Positions 15,709-23,828 of a stretch of 33,190 bases of DNA are shown here, piece after piece. A program made the translations under genes and the position numbers. Within the stretch, counting starts at the first letter, position 1; every line of letters begins with the position of its first letter. A model generated the notes under the pieces. That model ran no database searches. It had not been told where the DNA came from and saw nothing but the letters and a program-made list of their open reading frames with translations. Source of the DNA: Bacillota bacterium (GTDB taxonomy: Bacteria > Bacillota > Clostridia > Oscillospirales > Ruminococcaceae); assembly GCA_023413185.1 (NCBI GenBank), contig JAEZQD010000100.1, forward strand, positions 1-33,190, written 5' to 3'.

Positions 15709-17399
15709 CTTTGCTCGTCCTCCTTTTGTGGAATCCACAGTTCGACATGCGCGCCCCGGGGTGAGGCGTTGCGAATGCGCAGAAGATCGTCCCTGCCATA
15801 TAGCAGCTGCAGGGTGCGATAGATGTTGCTCAGCCCGATGTGCCCGTCTAGCTCCCGAATGCCTTCGCCCGTGCGGTATTGTGCAATTACGTCTTGGGGA
15901 AAGCCCTCTCCGTTGTCCTCTACAATCATGCGGATGCCCGTAAATTCATCGGTCCGAACCCGCTCGCAATGAATGAGAATACTTAGGGTGTTATACAGGC
16001 TCATGGCGTGTTTAAAGGTGTTTTCTACCACGGTAAACAAAAGCAGGTAGGGTACTAAAAACTCCTCTATCTCGGGATCACACCCGATAAAGGAGGCGAC
16101 GCTGTCGGGGAAGCGGATTTTCTGCATATCCAGGTAGTTTTTCACGTTATCCAGCTCGTCCTTAACCTGTACGGTCTTCTTTCGTATCTGCAGCATGTAC
16201 CGCATAAAGCCCGAAAGGGAGGTAAGGTATTTGCGGATATCCTCGTTCTTGCCGTGGTAGGTCATGCTCATTACCGTGGTAATGGCGTTTAGAAAGAAGT
16301 GCGGCCGTATCTGCGAGCGCAGCTGTTTGAGCTCGCTCTCCTTCTCGTTTAGCTGCCGCTCGTACTCAAGAATTTTCAGGTGAACAATCTGGTCCGCCAT
16401 CTTGTTAAAGCTGTTGTGCAGCACGGCAAACTCGCGGCTTCTCGGCTCCTCCGTCAAGCGGTAGTACAGGTCGCCCGCCTCGATTTGCTGGGTGGCGACA
16501 AGCATCTGCTGGGTGGGTCGCGAAACAAGACGCGTCATCACAAGCATCAGCAGCCCCAGCAGCAGCAAAAACAGCGCCGATATGATAGAAAGAGAGATGG
16601 TGGACGAGGTTACGATGCTCTGCAGCGCATCCTCCCGCGTTATCAAAATCACCTTGGTCTGCACCATGTTCAGCTCGTAGGCGCAAACCGATGCCCCGGT
16701 CTCCGAAAGTGCATACCCGTCTTCGGTAAACGTAAGGCTGTCGCTCCAGTCATACCCGCCCGAGTACTGAATGGCGCCGTCCTTAACAAGCAGGTAGCCG
16801 GTATCGGCACCTCTAATCTCACCAATCAGCGTGTTGTCATAGTCCTGTACGCGCGAAAGCCCGCCGATGACGTACTTGCCCAGCACAAACGCCTTGATGA
16901 AATAGGTTTCCTTCTTTATTGTAACCAGCGACCAGTTGTTGTCCTGTATCGAGGTGGCGGCAATGGGTTGTTCCTTTATATACCTTGAAACCTCGGCGTT
17001 CTGGTTCGAGCTTTGGTCGGCTGCCGCAAGCAGTAAAAAGTTGTTGTCGGTGTCGAGGATAAACATGTAGTCGATGTCGCTGCTGGCGGCTATCTTGTTC
17101 TCCATACTGGTAAGGGAGGATACCCGTGCTTGCAGCTGCATCATCTGAGAGCCGGACTTGAGCTCGGTGTTGTTGTATACAATCCACATCATCTCGCGCA
17201 CATGCTCGCGCACCGCGCTTAAGCGCGTGACAACCTCCTGCCCGCGGATGCGAAGCGCCTGGGTGTTCGACTGCCGAACGGTCTCGCTCGCCTGCCGATA
17301 AAAATAAAGGTTGACGACCATTAAAAAGGCCATCAGCAGCACAATGGTTGCGATAAGCAGACCAAAGATAATCAGTCTCCACGACTTTTTGCGTTTCAT
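15705..17399 (-). CDS. YesM-like sensor histidine kinase
   Basis: A 564-residue kinase. I start it at the ATG at 17399, with AAGGGAG 11 bases upstream; a longer reading to 17540 would start upstream of the promoter. Transmembrane helix 1 is at about 9-31, an extracellular sensing region at 32-265, helix 2 at 266-290 and a HAMP-like region to about 343. The kinase part has the His_kinase motif QIRPHFFLN with His367, N-box VVENTFKHA at 457-465, DNGEGF at 495-500 and GHIGLSNI at 519-526, as in LytS/YesM-type kinases. Its stop overlaps the regulator start (ATGA). The extracellular domain probably senses the sugar or the loaded binding protein. Confidence 0.94.
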   Translation of the reverse strand: MKRKKSWRLIIFGLLIATIVLLMAFLMVVNLYFYRQASETVRQSNTQALRIRGQEVVTRLSAVREHVREMMWIVYNNTELKSGSQMMQLQARVSSLTSMENKIAASSDIDYMFILDTDNNFLLLAAADQSSNQNAEVSRYIKEQPIAATSIQDNNWSLVTIKKETYFIKAFVLGKYVIGGLSRVQDYDNTLIGEIRGADTGYLLVKDGAIQYSGGYDWSDSLTFTEDGYALSETGASVCAYELNMVQTKVILITREDALQSIVTSSTISLSIISALFLLLLGLLMLVMTRLVSRPTQQMLVATQQIEAGDLYYRLTEEPRSREFAVLHNSFNKMADQIVHLKILEYERQLNEKESELKQLRSQIRPHFFLNAITTVMSMTYHGKNEDIRKYLTSLSGFMRYMLQIRKKTVQVKDELDNVKNYLDMQKIRFPDSVASFIGCDPEIEEFLVPYLLLFTVVENTFKHAMSLYNTLSILIHCERVRTDEFTGIRMIVEDNGEGFPQDVIAQYRTGEGIRELDGHIGLSNIYRTLQLLYGRDDLLRIRNASPRGAHVELWIPQKEDEQR

Positions 17400-17451
17400 A
17401 GCTGCCAACACTCCCTTCGGCCATCCATTCCCACATATTTTGCACAAATAT

Positions 17452-17480
17452 ATTATACGCATTTTTATACGATTTGTAAA
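17452..17480 (-). promoter_or_regulatory. Sigma-A-type promoter of the two-component operon
   Basis: On the minus strand TTTACA (17475-17480) and a perfect TATAAT (17452-17457) are separated by exactly 17 bases. Transcription would start near 17445, giving a leader of about 45 bases before the kinase ATG at 17399. The near-consensus sequence suggests steady basal expression of the sensor system. Confidence 0.85.
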
Positions 17481-17507
17481 TGTTGCTGGTTGGAAACGCA
17501 ATAGGAA

Positions 17508-17533
17508 ATGAGATGCCAAAAGCGGCATCTCAT
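17508..17533 (-). terminator. Probable terminator after the ABC exporter operon
   Basis: ATGAGATGCC (17508-17517) pairs perfectly with GGCATCTCAT (17524-17533) around a six-base loop. The minus-strand tail is TTTCCTATTG, T-rich but broken. It lies about 105 bases after the exporter stop codon and just upstream of the two-component promoter, where a terminator is expected. Confidence 0.6.
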
Positions 17534-17638
17534 AATCCATCAGAAGCTAGAAAATCCTTATTTACCAACGTTTTTTCGTAGTAAAAGCCATGCTGTGGCA
17601 GGGGGTTTTCTGTGGTTATTTGGTTGCTTTGTGGCTTT

Positions 17639-19543
17639 TTATTCCAGCATTGCCTGACCAGAATAAAACTCATAGTATTTTCCCTGCAGAGCCAATAGTT
17701 CCCTGTGGCTGCCAAACTCCACAATCTGTCCGCTTTCAATAACCGCTATCTTGTCCGCGCTGCGCACGGTAGAAAGGCGATGGGCGATGATAAACACCGT
17801 TTTGCCCTGCATCAGCCGGCGCATACCCGTTTCTATCATCTGCTCGGTGCGGGTGTCGATGGAGGAGGTTGCCTCGTCCAGGATCAGCACGGGGCGTTTT
17901 GCCACCACCGCACGGGCGATGTTAAGCAGCTGACGTTGCCCCTGGCTTAGGCTGCCGCCGTCGCCGGTAATGCGTGTAGAGAACCCCTGCGGAAGGGTCA
18001 TGATATAGTCGTAGGCGTTGGCGGTTTTTGCCGCCTCAATGCAGTCCTCGTCCGAAGCCTCTAAGCAGCCGTAGCGGATGTTATCCATGACGGTGCCGGT
18101 AAACAGATGGGTATCCTGCAAAACTACCGCCATGCTGTGCCGAAGCGAACTCTTTGCAATGTGGCGGATGTCGATTCCGTCGTAGGTGATGCATCCCTCC
18201 TGCACGTCGTAAAAGCGGTTGATCAGGTTTGTGATGGTGGTCTTGCCCGCACCGGTAGAGCCGACGAGCGCGATGCGCTGACCGGGCAACGCCTCAAGCG
18301 AAACCGAGCGCAGAACCGGCTTGCCCGGCTCGTATGCAAACGAGATATCCTCTATTTTGATGTGCCCCTGGAGGGGTACAAACCCGTCCCCTGTGTTCCA
18401 AAAGAACTGCTCGTTTTCGCCAAGCACCTTGCTTTGCAGCGTAATGGTACCCTCGTCCGATTCGGGAATGCCGTCCATGATATTAAAGATGCGCTCCGCG
18501 CCGGCAAGGGCGGACATCAGGGTCACCACCTGGTTGGATACCTGGTTGATGGGACCGCGCAGCTGTTTGGTGTAGGTTAAGAATAAGCCGAGACTACCCA
18601 CGGTAAACGCAGCGGTGCCCGAAAGGTTGCCCTGCAGCACCAGCATGGCGCCCACCACCGTGGTTACGGCGTAGCAGATACCCAGCAGTTGTCCCATAAT
18701 GGGCATCATCGAGGTGCCGATGAAGTTTGCGGCGGTTGCCGCTTCGCGGTAGTCCTCGTTGAGCACGCGGAACTTTGCCTTTGCGCGTTCCTCGTAGGTA
18801 AATGCCTTAACAGCCTTAATGCCCTCTATCATCTCTTCGATAAAGCCGTTTACGGTGCCAAGGGCACGCTGCTGTTTTTTAAACAGCACGCGGCTTTTGG
18901 AGCCGAGGTATTTGCTGATAAACACGGCAAGCACCAAAAAGAGCATCGTAATCAAAAACAGGGGTGCGCTCAGCGAAAGCATGATAGAGATTACCGCAGC
19001 GAGGGTAATAATGGAGGATAAAAATGAGGTCACCGTCTGTTCCAGTGCCATCTGCACCGTATCCGCGTCGTTGGTAAAGCGGGACATCACCTCGCCGTTT
19101 TCGGTTGCGTCAAAGAATGAAAGCGGCATATCCTGCAGCTTTTCAAACACGTCGCGGCGGATGATGTTGATGGTTTTGCTCGACAGCCGCATCATCAAAA
19201 CCGACTGCGCGTAGCCGGTCAAAAGGCTTACCAGATAAACGCCCGAAAGCAGCAGCAGGGTATTAACCAGCCCGCTCCAGTCCTTGTTGACCGCGCCGAT
19301 ATTTGGGATGATGCAGTCGTCCACCAGTGGTTTAAGCAGATAGGAGGCGCCAACACCCGTGAGCGAGGCGACAATCATCAGGATTAAAACCCAAAAGAGG
19401 GTGAGCTTGTTTTTGCCAAAGTATTTCAGTAGCCGCAAACCGGTGCCTTTTACGTTTTTGGGCTTGCGAAAATCGGAAGGACCCATACCCGGACCGCGAC
19501 CGCGTCCGCCGCCAAAGCCCATTTTTTGTGAAGGACTAGCCAT
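17639..19543 (-). CDS. Heterodimeric ABC exporter half-transporter, catalytically competent subunit
   Basis: A 634-residue half-transporter with transmembrane and ATPase domains fused. The N-terminus is Gly/Arg-rich (GGGRGRGPGMG), then six transmembrane helices span about 45-340. The ATPase domain has Walker A GSTGAGKT at 428-435, Walker B LILDE with catalytic Glu557, and His588 in the switch loop. Its signature is LSQGQ (532-536) instead of LSGGQ, as in the TM288-type half of heterodimeric exporters. The start overlaps the end of the partner gene by eight bases and has GGAAGGAGTGG upstream. It probably exports lipids, peptides or drugs; the substrate is unknown. Confidence 0.94.
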   Translation of the reverse strand: MASPSQKMGFGGGRGRGPGMGPSDFRKPKNVKGTGLRLLKYFGKNKLTLFWVLILMIVASLTGVGASYLLKPLVDDCIIPNIGAVNKDWSGLVNTLLLLSGVYLVSLLTGYAQSVLMMRLSSKTINIIRRDVFEKLQDMPLSFFDATENGEVMSRFTNDADTVQMALEQTVTSFLSSIITLAAVISIMLSLSAPLFLITMLFLVLAVFISKYLGSKSRVLFKKQQRALGTVNGFIEEMIEGIKAVKAFTYEERAKAKFRVLNEDYREAATAANFIGTSMMPIMGQLLGICYAVTTVVGAMLVLQGNLSGTAAFTVGSLGLFLTYTKQLRGPINQVSNQVVTLMSALAGAERIFNIMDGIPESDEGTITLQSKVLGENEQFFWNTGDGFVPLQGHIKIEDISFAYEPGKPVLRSVSLEALPGQRIALVGSTGAGKTTITNLINRFYDVQEGCITYDGIDIRHIAKSSLRHSMAVVLQDTHLFTGTVMDNIRYGCLEASDEDCIEAAKTANAYDYIMTLPQGFSTRITGDGGSLSQGQRQLLNIARAVVAKRPVLILDEATSSIDTRTEQMIETGMRRLMQGKTVFIIAHRLSTVRSADKIAVIESGQIVEFGSHRELLALQGKYYEFYSGQAMLE

Positions 19544-21287
19544 TTACAACCACTCCTTCCTGTTGGGAGTGATAGATTGCCTGGTATACGGGGTTTGTTT
19601 TTAGCAGCTCAGAATGGGTGCCGACGGCTTCAACAGAGCCGTTTTCCACCACAATAATGCGGTCGGCGTTTTGTACCGACGAGATCTTTTGCGCCACCAG
19701 CAGGATGGTGCTTTGCCGATAGCGGGTGCGAAACGTGTCGCGCAGCCTTGTTTCGGTGGCGGAGTCCACCGCCGAGGTGGAGTCGTCCAGGATTAGGATT
19801 GCGGGGTTTTTAAGCAGGGCGCGCGCAATGCAAAGCCGCTGCTTCTGCCCGCCCGAAACGTTGATGCCGCCTTGGTCGATGTGTGTGTCCAGTCCGTCGG
19901 GGAAGCGGGAGATAAACTCCAGCGCCTGTGCGTCCTCCGCGGCACACAAAAGCTCTGCGTCTGTCGCGTCCGGCGCGCCCCACATCAGGTTTTCGCGGAT
20001 GGTGCCGGAGAACAAGACGTTGTTTTGCAGCACGATGCCGATGTTTTTACGAAGCTGTATTAAATCGTACTCGCGAATATCCACATCGTCTATCAGCACG
20101 CGTCCCTGTGTCGCGTCGTAAAACCGCGGCACCAGGTTAATCAGGCTGGTTTTACCGCAGCCGGTGCGTCCGATAATGGCGATAAACTCGCCCGGGTTTA
20201 TTGTAAGATTGATGTTTTGCAGTACCTTGCCGGTATTCTCAGACTGCGGGTAGCCAAAGGACACGTTTTCCATACAGATTTTGCCCTTGATACGCAGCGT
20301 ATTCTCGGATGCGGGCTCAGACTGGGTGCCGGACTGCACATCCGCCTCGTGGCTTAGCACCTCACGGCAGCGTTCCACGCACACCTGCGCACGAGAAAGA
20401 CGGGTAAGCACCATGGTGAACATCATCACCGAGAACATGATGTTGTTTAGGTATGCCACAAACGTAAGCAGCTCGCCCGAGAGCATCGTCTCGCCACCTA
20501 CCATCAACCCGCCGAACCAATACAGCGCAACCGCCGCAAAGTTAAATACCGCGGTACTGCAGGGCATCATCAGCGAGATCATGGTTCCGGCGCGGATGGA
20601 GGTGTTCATCACATCGTCGTTTGCCTGTTTAAACTTTGTTTTTTCGTAAACGGCGCGCACAAAGGTTTTTACCACGCGAATGCCGATCATGTTTTCCTGT
20701 ATCGAGCTGTTGAGCGCGTCGAGCTTTTTTTGCATCAAGCCAAACAGCGGTCGGGTAAAGTGCATAATAACCATAACTATTACAAGCATGAGCGGGATAG
20801 CGATAAGGTAGACGCTGGAAAGCCGCATATTAAGCCGCATGCAGATAAGCATAGACATAATAAGCAGCGTTGGGGCGCGTACCAGCATGCGTACAACCTG
20901 AAGCACGACCTCTTGTATCTGCCGTACGTCAATGGTTGTGCGGGTAACAAGCGACGCGGTGGAAAACCGGTCGACGTCCGCAAACGAGAAGGTTTGAATC
21001 TTTTCAAACAGTGCATTGCGCAGGTTTGCGCCATAGCCCTGCGCGGCTCGCGAGGAGTATTTGGCGCTTAAGATACCGCAAAGCAGCCCAAGGCCGGAGA
21101 TAAGCACCATAGCAACGCCAATCCAGATGATATAGCCCTTGTTTTGTTTGTTGATTCCGTTGTCTACTACCAATCCCATCAGCAGCGGCAGCAGCAGTTC
21201 CGCGGAGGATTCCGCGACTGTGAGTACAGGCGCAAGGAAGAAGTTCTTTTTGTATTGCCCGATGTAGTCCGTCAGTTTCATCGCCAT
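19536..21287 (-). CDS. Heterodimeric ABC exporter half-transporter, degenerate-site subunit
   Basis: A 583-residue half-transporter with six transmembrane helices (about 18-300) and an ATPase domain. Walker A GRTGCGKT is at 373-380 and signature VSGGQ at 477-481. After Walker B (ILILD) the catalytic glutamate is replaced by Asp502, and the switch histidine by Gln533 (VAQKISS). These are the marks of the TM287-type subunit of a heterodimer, whose own site binds ATP but hydrolyses it poorly. It overlaps its partner by eight bases. No close ribosome binding site precedes the ATG at 21287; AAAGGAA lies about 15 bases away, so the start is slightly uncertain. Confidence 0.93.
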   Translation of the reverse strand: MAMKLTDYIGQYKKNFFLAPVLTVAESSAELLLPLLMGLVVDNGINKQNKGYIIWIGVAMVLISGLGLLCGILSAKYSSRAAQGYGANLRNALFEKIQTFSFADVDRFSTASLVTRTTIDVRQIQEVVLQVVRMLVRAPTLLIMSMLICMRLNMRLSSVYLIAIPLMLVIVMVIMHFTRPLFGLMQKKLDALNSSIQENMIGIRVVKTFVRAVYEKTKFKQANDDVMNTSIRAGTMISLMMPCSTAVFNFAAVALYWFGGLMVGGETMLSGELLTFVAYLNNIMFSVMMFTMVLTRLSRAQVCVERCREVLSHEADVQSGTQSEPASENTLRIKGKICMENVSFGYPQSENTGKVLQNINLTINPGEFIAIIGRTGCGKTSLINLVPRFYDATQGRVLIDDVDIREYDLIQLRKNIGIVLQNNVLFSGTIRENLMWGAPDATDAELLCAAEDAQALEFISRFPDGLDTHIDQGGINVSGGQKQRLCIARALLKNPAILILDDSTSAVDSATETRLRDTFRTRYRQSTILLVAQKISSVQNADRIIVVENGSVEAVGTHSELLKTNPVYQAIYHSQQEGVVVNG

Positions 21288-21370
21288 TATTCGGTCTGTT
21301 CATTCCTTTCCGCGATTCGTGCCACTTCCCGGTTTTTCACGCACGAATCCATAAAAGCACATAATATTTC

Positions 21371-21389
21371 GTGTACTATTGTAGCACAC
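21371..21389. promoter_or_regulatory. Palindromic operator-like site upstream of the exporter genes
   Basis: GTGTACTA (21371-21378) and TAGCACAC (21382-21389) are complementary at seven of eight positions around a three-base centre. On the minus strand the centre reads TACAAT, a possible -10 element about 90 bases before the exporter start. No good -35 is visible. A regulator dimer could bind here; identity unknown. Confidence 0.4.
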
Positions 21390-21549
21390 CGTTTGTGCAG
21401 GTTCTTTAAGAAATAAGTACCGACCTTTCGATATTGTGGATTGTTTACCGAATATCTCAGTAGCAGCAGCCCCTGTTTTGCATGGCAGAAAGACAACAAA
21501 CCCTGCTGCGCTAAGCAAAAAACGGGCAAAATCCCCACCCCTGCGGGCA

Positions 21550-21578
21550 TTGACTTTGCGTGCGTGTTTTGCTATAAT
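21550..21578 (+). promoter_or_regulatory. Promoter of the tRNA-Ser gene
   Basis: TTGACT (21550-21555) and TATAAT (21573-21578) with a 17-base spacer. Transcription would start near 21585, about 25 bases before the mature tRNA 5' end. This is the strongest plus-strand promoter seen in the window. Confidence 0.88.
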
Positions 21579-21609
21579 ACGAAGGCATTCCTGCGTAAAA
21601 AATGAATAT

Positions 21610-21698
21610 GGAGCGGTATCGAAGTGGTCATAACGGGACTGACTCGAAATCAGTTGTACCTCACGGTACCGTGGGTTCGAATCCCACCCGCTCCGCCA
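21610..21698 (+). tRNA. tRNA-Ser(CGA)
   Basis: A class II tRNA with encoded CCA. The acceptor stem GGAGCGG pairs with CCGCTCC, followed by discriminator G and CCA at 21696-21698. The anticodon stem ACTGA/TCAGT encloses loop CTCGAAA, giving anticodon CGA, which reads UCG serine codons. A long variable arm follows (TGTACCTCACGGTACCGT) and the T-arm GTGGG-TTCGAAT-CCCAC is perfect. It has its own promoter upstream and terminator downstream, so it is a single-gene unit. No repeat of its 3' end suggesting an integration site was seen. Confidence 0.97.
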
Positions 21699-21703
21699 TA
21701 AAC

Positions 21704-21745
21704 AAACAGACAAATTTCGGCTAGAAGTTTGTCTGTTTCTTTTTT
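21704..21745 (+). terminator. Terminator of the tRNA-Ser gene
   Basis: A perfect 11-base stem, AAACAGACAAA (21704-21714) with TTTGTCTGTTT (21728-21738), followed by CTTTTTT. It begins six bases after the CCA end. Confidence 0.93.
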
Positions 21746-21821
21746 ACAGCGTATTTTCTCATTCCTTGTGTGTAAATTTTTAAAGGGGACAGCGAATATC
21801 AGAGAAATGCCTCTTGCGTAA

Positions 21822-21848
21822 TACTATTAGATATGTTACTATTAGATA
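21822..21848. repeat. Tandem 12-base repeat before the PadR gene
   Basis: TACTATTAGATA occurs twice, at 21822-21833 and 21837-21848, a period of 15 bases. It lies 36-62 bases before the PadR start codon, where a promoter or operator would be. It could be a pair of binding sites for autoregulation by PadR. It could also supply -10-like elements. Confidence 0.55.
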
Positions 21849-21883
21849 CAGTAAAAAGTAAAGGGTAAAGGGAGGGCAATAAT

Positions 21884-22492
21884 ATGGACATTATACTTTT
21901 AGGTTTGCTAATGCTTCAAAAATGTACCGTTTATGAAATGCGCAAGTATATCGATCTATGCTTTTCTTCCATCAGCAGCAATAGCATGGGCAGTATACAG
22001 TCAGCCATTAAAAAGCTGCTTGCCCGTAATATGATTACCTTTAATGAGTTTGTGGAGAATAGCGTCAACAAAAAGGTGTATGAAATTACAGACGCAGGCA
22101 AGCAGCGCTTTTATGCAACCATCTCTTCACCTATGCAATATAAGGATAAGAACATGGAGCTGAGCAAGCTGTTCTTTATGGGTTTTACAGCGAAGGAAAA
22201 CTGGGATGGTCTGATTGATGCTTATATCAACGTGCTCAGAGACGAGCAAACTGCCTTGGAGAGCATTCGCACGAACATAGACAGCAATCCTGAAATTGAT
22301 GAGGCTTATGTGGACGGGTTTAAGCAAAACAGCTCGATACCGTTTGAAGATTATCCTGACCCCGTTGCGTACGTCAAGGGAATCGGCTTTTTTCAGGTTG
22401 CAACACTGAGCCTTTCAATAGACAAACTTCAATTTGAAATAGAATGGTTTGAGCGACTAAAAGATACATTGAAGAAAGAGAGACAGCTATGA
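21884..22492 (+). CDS. PadR family transcriptional regulator
   Basis: A 202-residue protein. Residues about 1-85 form the winged helix-turn-helix of the PadR family: DIILLGLLMLQKCTVYEMRKYI at the start, AIKKLLARNMITF as the recognition region and VYEITDAGKQRF as the wing. The rest is a helical C-terminal dimerisation domain typical of longer PadR members. An AAAGGGAGGG site precedes the start. The stop codon overlaps the ATG of the serine hydrolase gene (ATGA), so the two are cotranscribed and coupled. PadR proteins usually repress genes for detoxification or export and their own operon. Confidence 0.9.
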   Translation: MDIILLGLLMLQKCTVYEMRKYIDLCFSSISSNSMGSIQSAIKKLLARNMITFNEFVENSVNKKVYEITDAGKQRFYATISSPMQYKDKNMELSKLFFMGFTAKENWDGLIDAYINVLRDEQTALESIRTNIDSNPEIDEAYVDGFKQNSSIPFEDYPDPVAYVKGIGFFQVATLSLSIDKLQFEIEWFERLKDTLKKERQL

Positions 22493-23547
22493 ATTCGTTA
22501 GATAAGCAGAAGTATGAGCTTGCGTTTGAAAAAATCTTTAAAAAACTGGTTCGGTCACCGATGATTCATGAATGCTCCATACACGTGGAGAATACACAGG
22601 GCGATTTTGTGTGGAGCAAGGGACATGGAGGACGAAGCATTGACTCACCAATCGTGCTGACCAGCGTTTCTAAGCTGTTTACAACCACATGCATCTTAAA
22701 CCTGCTACAGCAGGGGGCGTTATCGTTGCAAGACAAGCTGTGCGAGTTTTTTGACCCTGCAACACTGCAGGGCATCCATGTGTATCACGGCGTTGATTAT
22801 TCGAATGAATTAACCGTCAGCCACCTGCTGTTTCAGAACACGGGGTTTCCTGATGTCTTTGCAGTAGGTAAAAACTGCATCAATAAAACAATGGTTCAAA
22901 AAGATGTTTCCGTCTCGTTTGAAGATTACATAACCATTGCAAAACAAAACAAGAAACGATTTGCCCCCGGTACGCCCGGCAAGGCGCATTACTCTGACTT
23001 AAATTTTGAAATGCTCGGCAAAATTATAGAGCGTCTTGAACAAAGCAGTCTGCATGATGCCTACAAAAAATACGTTTTCACCCCGCTGGGGCTGAAAAAC
23101 ACCTATCTGCCCGAACAGGCTGATGACTTTATTCCAAGCATATATTACAAGAACCGTTCATTGTCCCTTCCGATGCTGATTCGCAGCATTCCTGCCAGCG
23201 GCGGATGCATCAGCACCTCACGCGAGATGATGCAGTTTATCAAGTGCTTTTTTGGCGGAACGCTGTTTGACAAAGGCATATTCTCACAGCTGCGCAGCTT
23301 TGCGACAATTCAATATGCGCCACCGCTCGGACAATATGGCGGCGGATTTGTTCGGCTAAACATATCGGGCGTTGCCAGCTTATATCAATGCAAGGGTGAG
23401 CTGATTGGGCATATGGGAGCAAGCGGTGCCTTTGCGTACTACTATCCCGAAAAAGACCTGTATTTTGTAGGCGACTTTAATCAGCTTTCAACTCCGGGAA
23501 AACTGTTTACCGTCCCGCTGCAGCTGGCAAAGGCGGTATCGGATTAG
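22489..23547 (+). CDS. Beta-lactamase-family serine hydrolase
   Basis: A 352-residue protein of the class C beta-lactamase/penicillin-binding-protein-like family (PF00144). The SxxK motif is SVSK at 59-62 with nucleophile Ser59 and Lys62. The second motif is YSD at 168-170, with Asp where Asn is common. GHMGASGAF near 305-313 occupies the place of the third KTG/HxG motif. There is no signal peptide, so it is likely cytoplasmic. That argues against antibiotic resistance and for an esterase or peptidase role. It is translationally coupled to the PadR regulator through ATGA and followed by a terminator. Confidence 0.88.
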   Translation: MNSLDKQKYELAFEKIFKKLVRSPMIHECSIHVENTQGDFVWSKGHGGRSIDSPIVLTSVSKLFTTTCILNLLQQGALSLQDKLCEFFDPATLQGIHVYHGVDYSNELTVSHLLFQNTGFPDVFAVGKNCINKTMVQKDVSVSFEDYITIAKQNKKRFAPGTPGKAHYSDLNFEMLGKIIERLEQSSLHDAYKKYVFTPLGLKNTYLPEQADDFIPSIYYKNRSLSLPMLIRSIPASGGCISTSREMMQFIKCFFGGTLFDKGIFSQLRSFATIQYAPPLGQYGGGFVRLNISGVASLYQCKGELIGHMGASGAFAYYYPEKDLYFVGDFNQLSTPGKLFTVPLQLAKAVSD

Positions 23548-23621
23548 CTCCATCAATCCGTAACGGTTGGTGTGTATTGCTCGAATAAACGCGGGCTTGA
23601 ATGCTTTATATACTTCATAAA

Positions 23622-23661
23622 AGACACGCTTTCCTCATAATGGGAAGGCGTATCTTTTTTT
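23622..23661 (+). terminator. Terminator after the PadR-hydrolase operon
   Basis: AGACACGCTTTCC (23622-23634) pairs with GGAAGGCGTATCT (23643-23655), with one mismatch and one wobble, followed by seven T residues (23655-23661). Confidence 0.88.
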
Positions 23662-23828
23662 GTGCACACAATAATGTTATAATATTACTGCAAAGGGATG
23701 AGCCGAGCAGGTACCGGTGGCAAGGCGCTCGGTTTTTGAGAGGTATCGGCGCAATCAGTTTCTGGCTTGCGCTGCCCTTTTTCATCATTGCGATTGTTGT
23801 ATGAACGTTATGCTTGATAGGTGGATAT

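Noticed and set aside
17575..17640. Large hairpin AAAAGCCA...TGGCTTTT after the exporter gene
   Set aside because: The loop is about 45 bases long and the stem short; the compact hairpin at 17508-17533 is the better terminator candidate.
21300..21713. A 137-codon minus-strand frame with GWDSNPRYRE at its start
   Set aside because: It runs antisense through the tRNA-Ser gene and its promoter. Such translations of tRNA antisense strands are a well-known annotation artefact.
21610..21760. tRNA-Ser as an integration site for a mobile island
   Set aside because: No integrase is seen and no second copy of the tRNA 3' end was found by eye; the genes beyond it look like ordinary chromosomal ones.
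21822..21848. Tandem repeat as part of a CRISPR array
   Set aside because: Only two 12-base copies with a three-base gap; no spacer structure and no cas genes in the window.
23601..23804. A 67-codon plus-strand frame after the serine hydrolase
   Set aside because: It spans the terminator at 23622-23661 and has no ribosome binding site.
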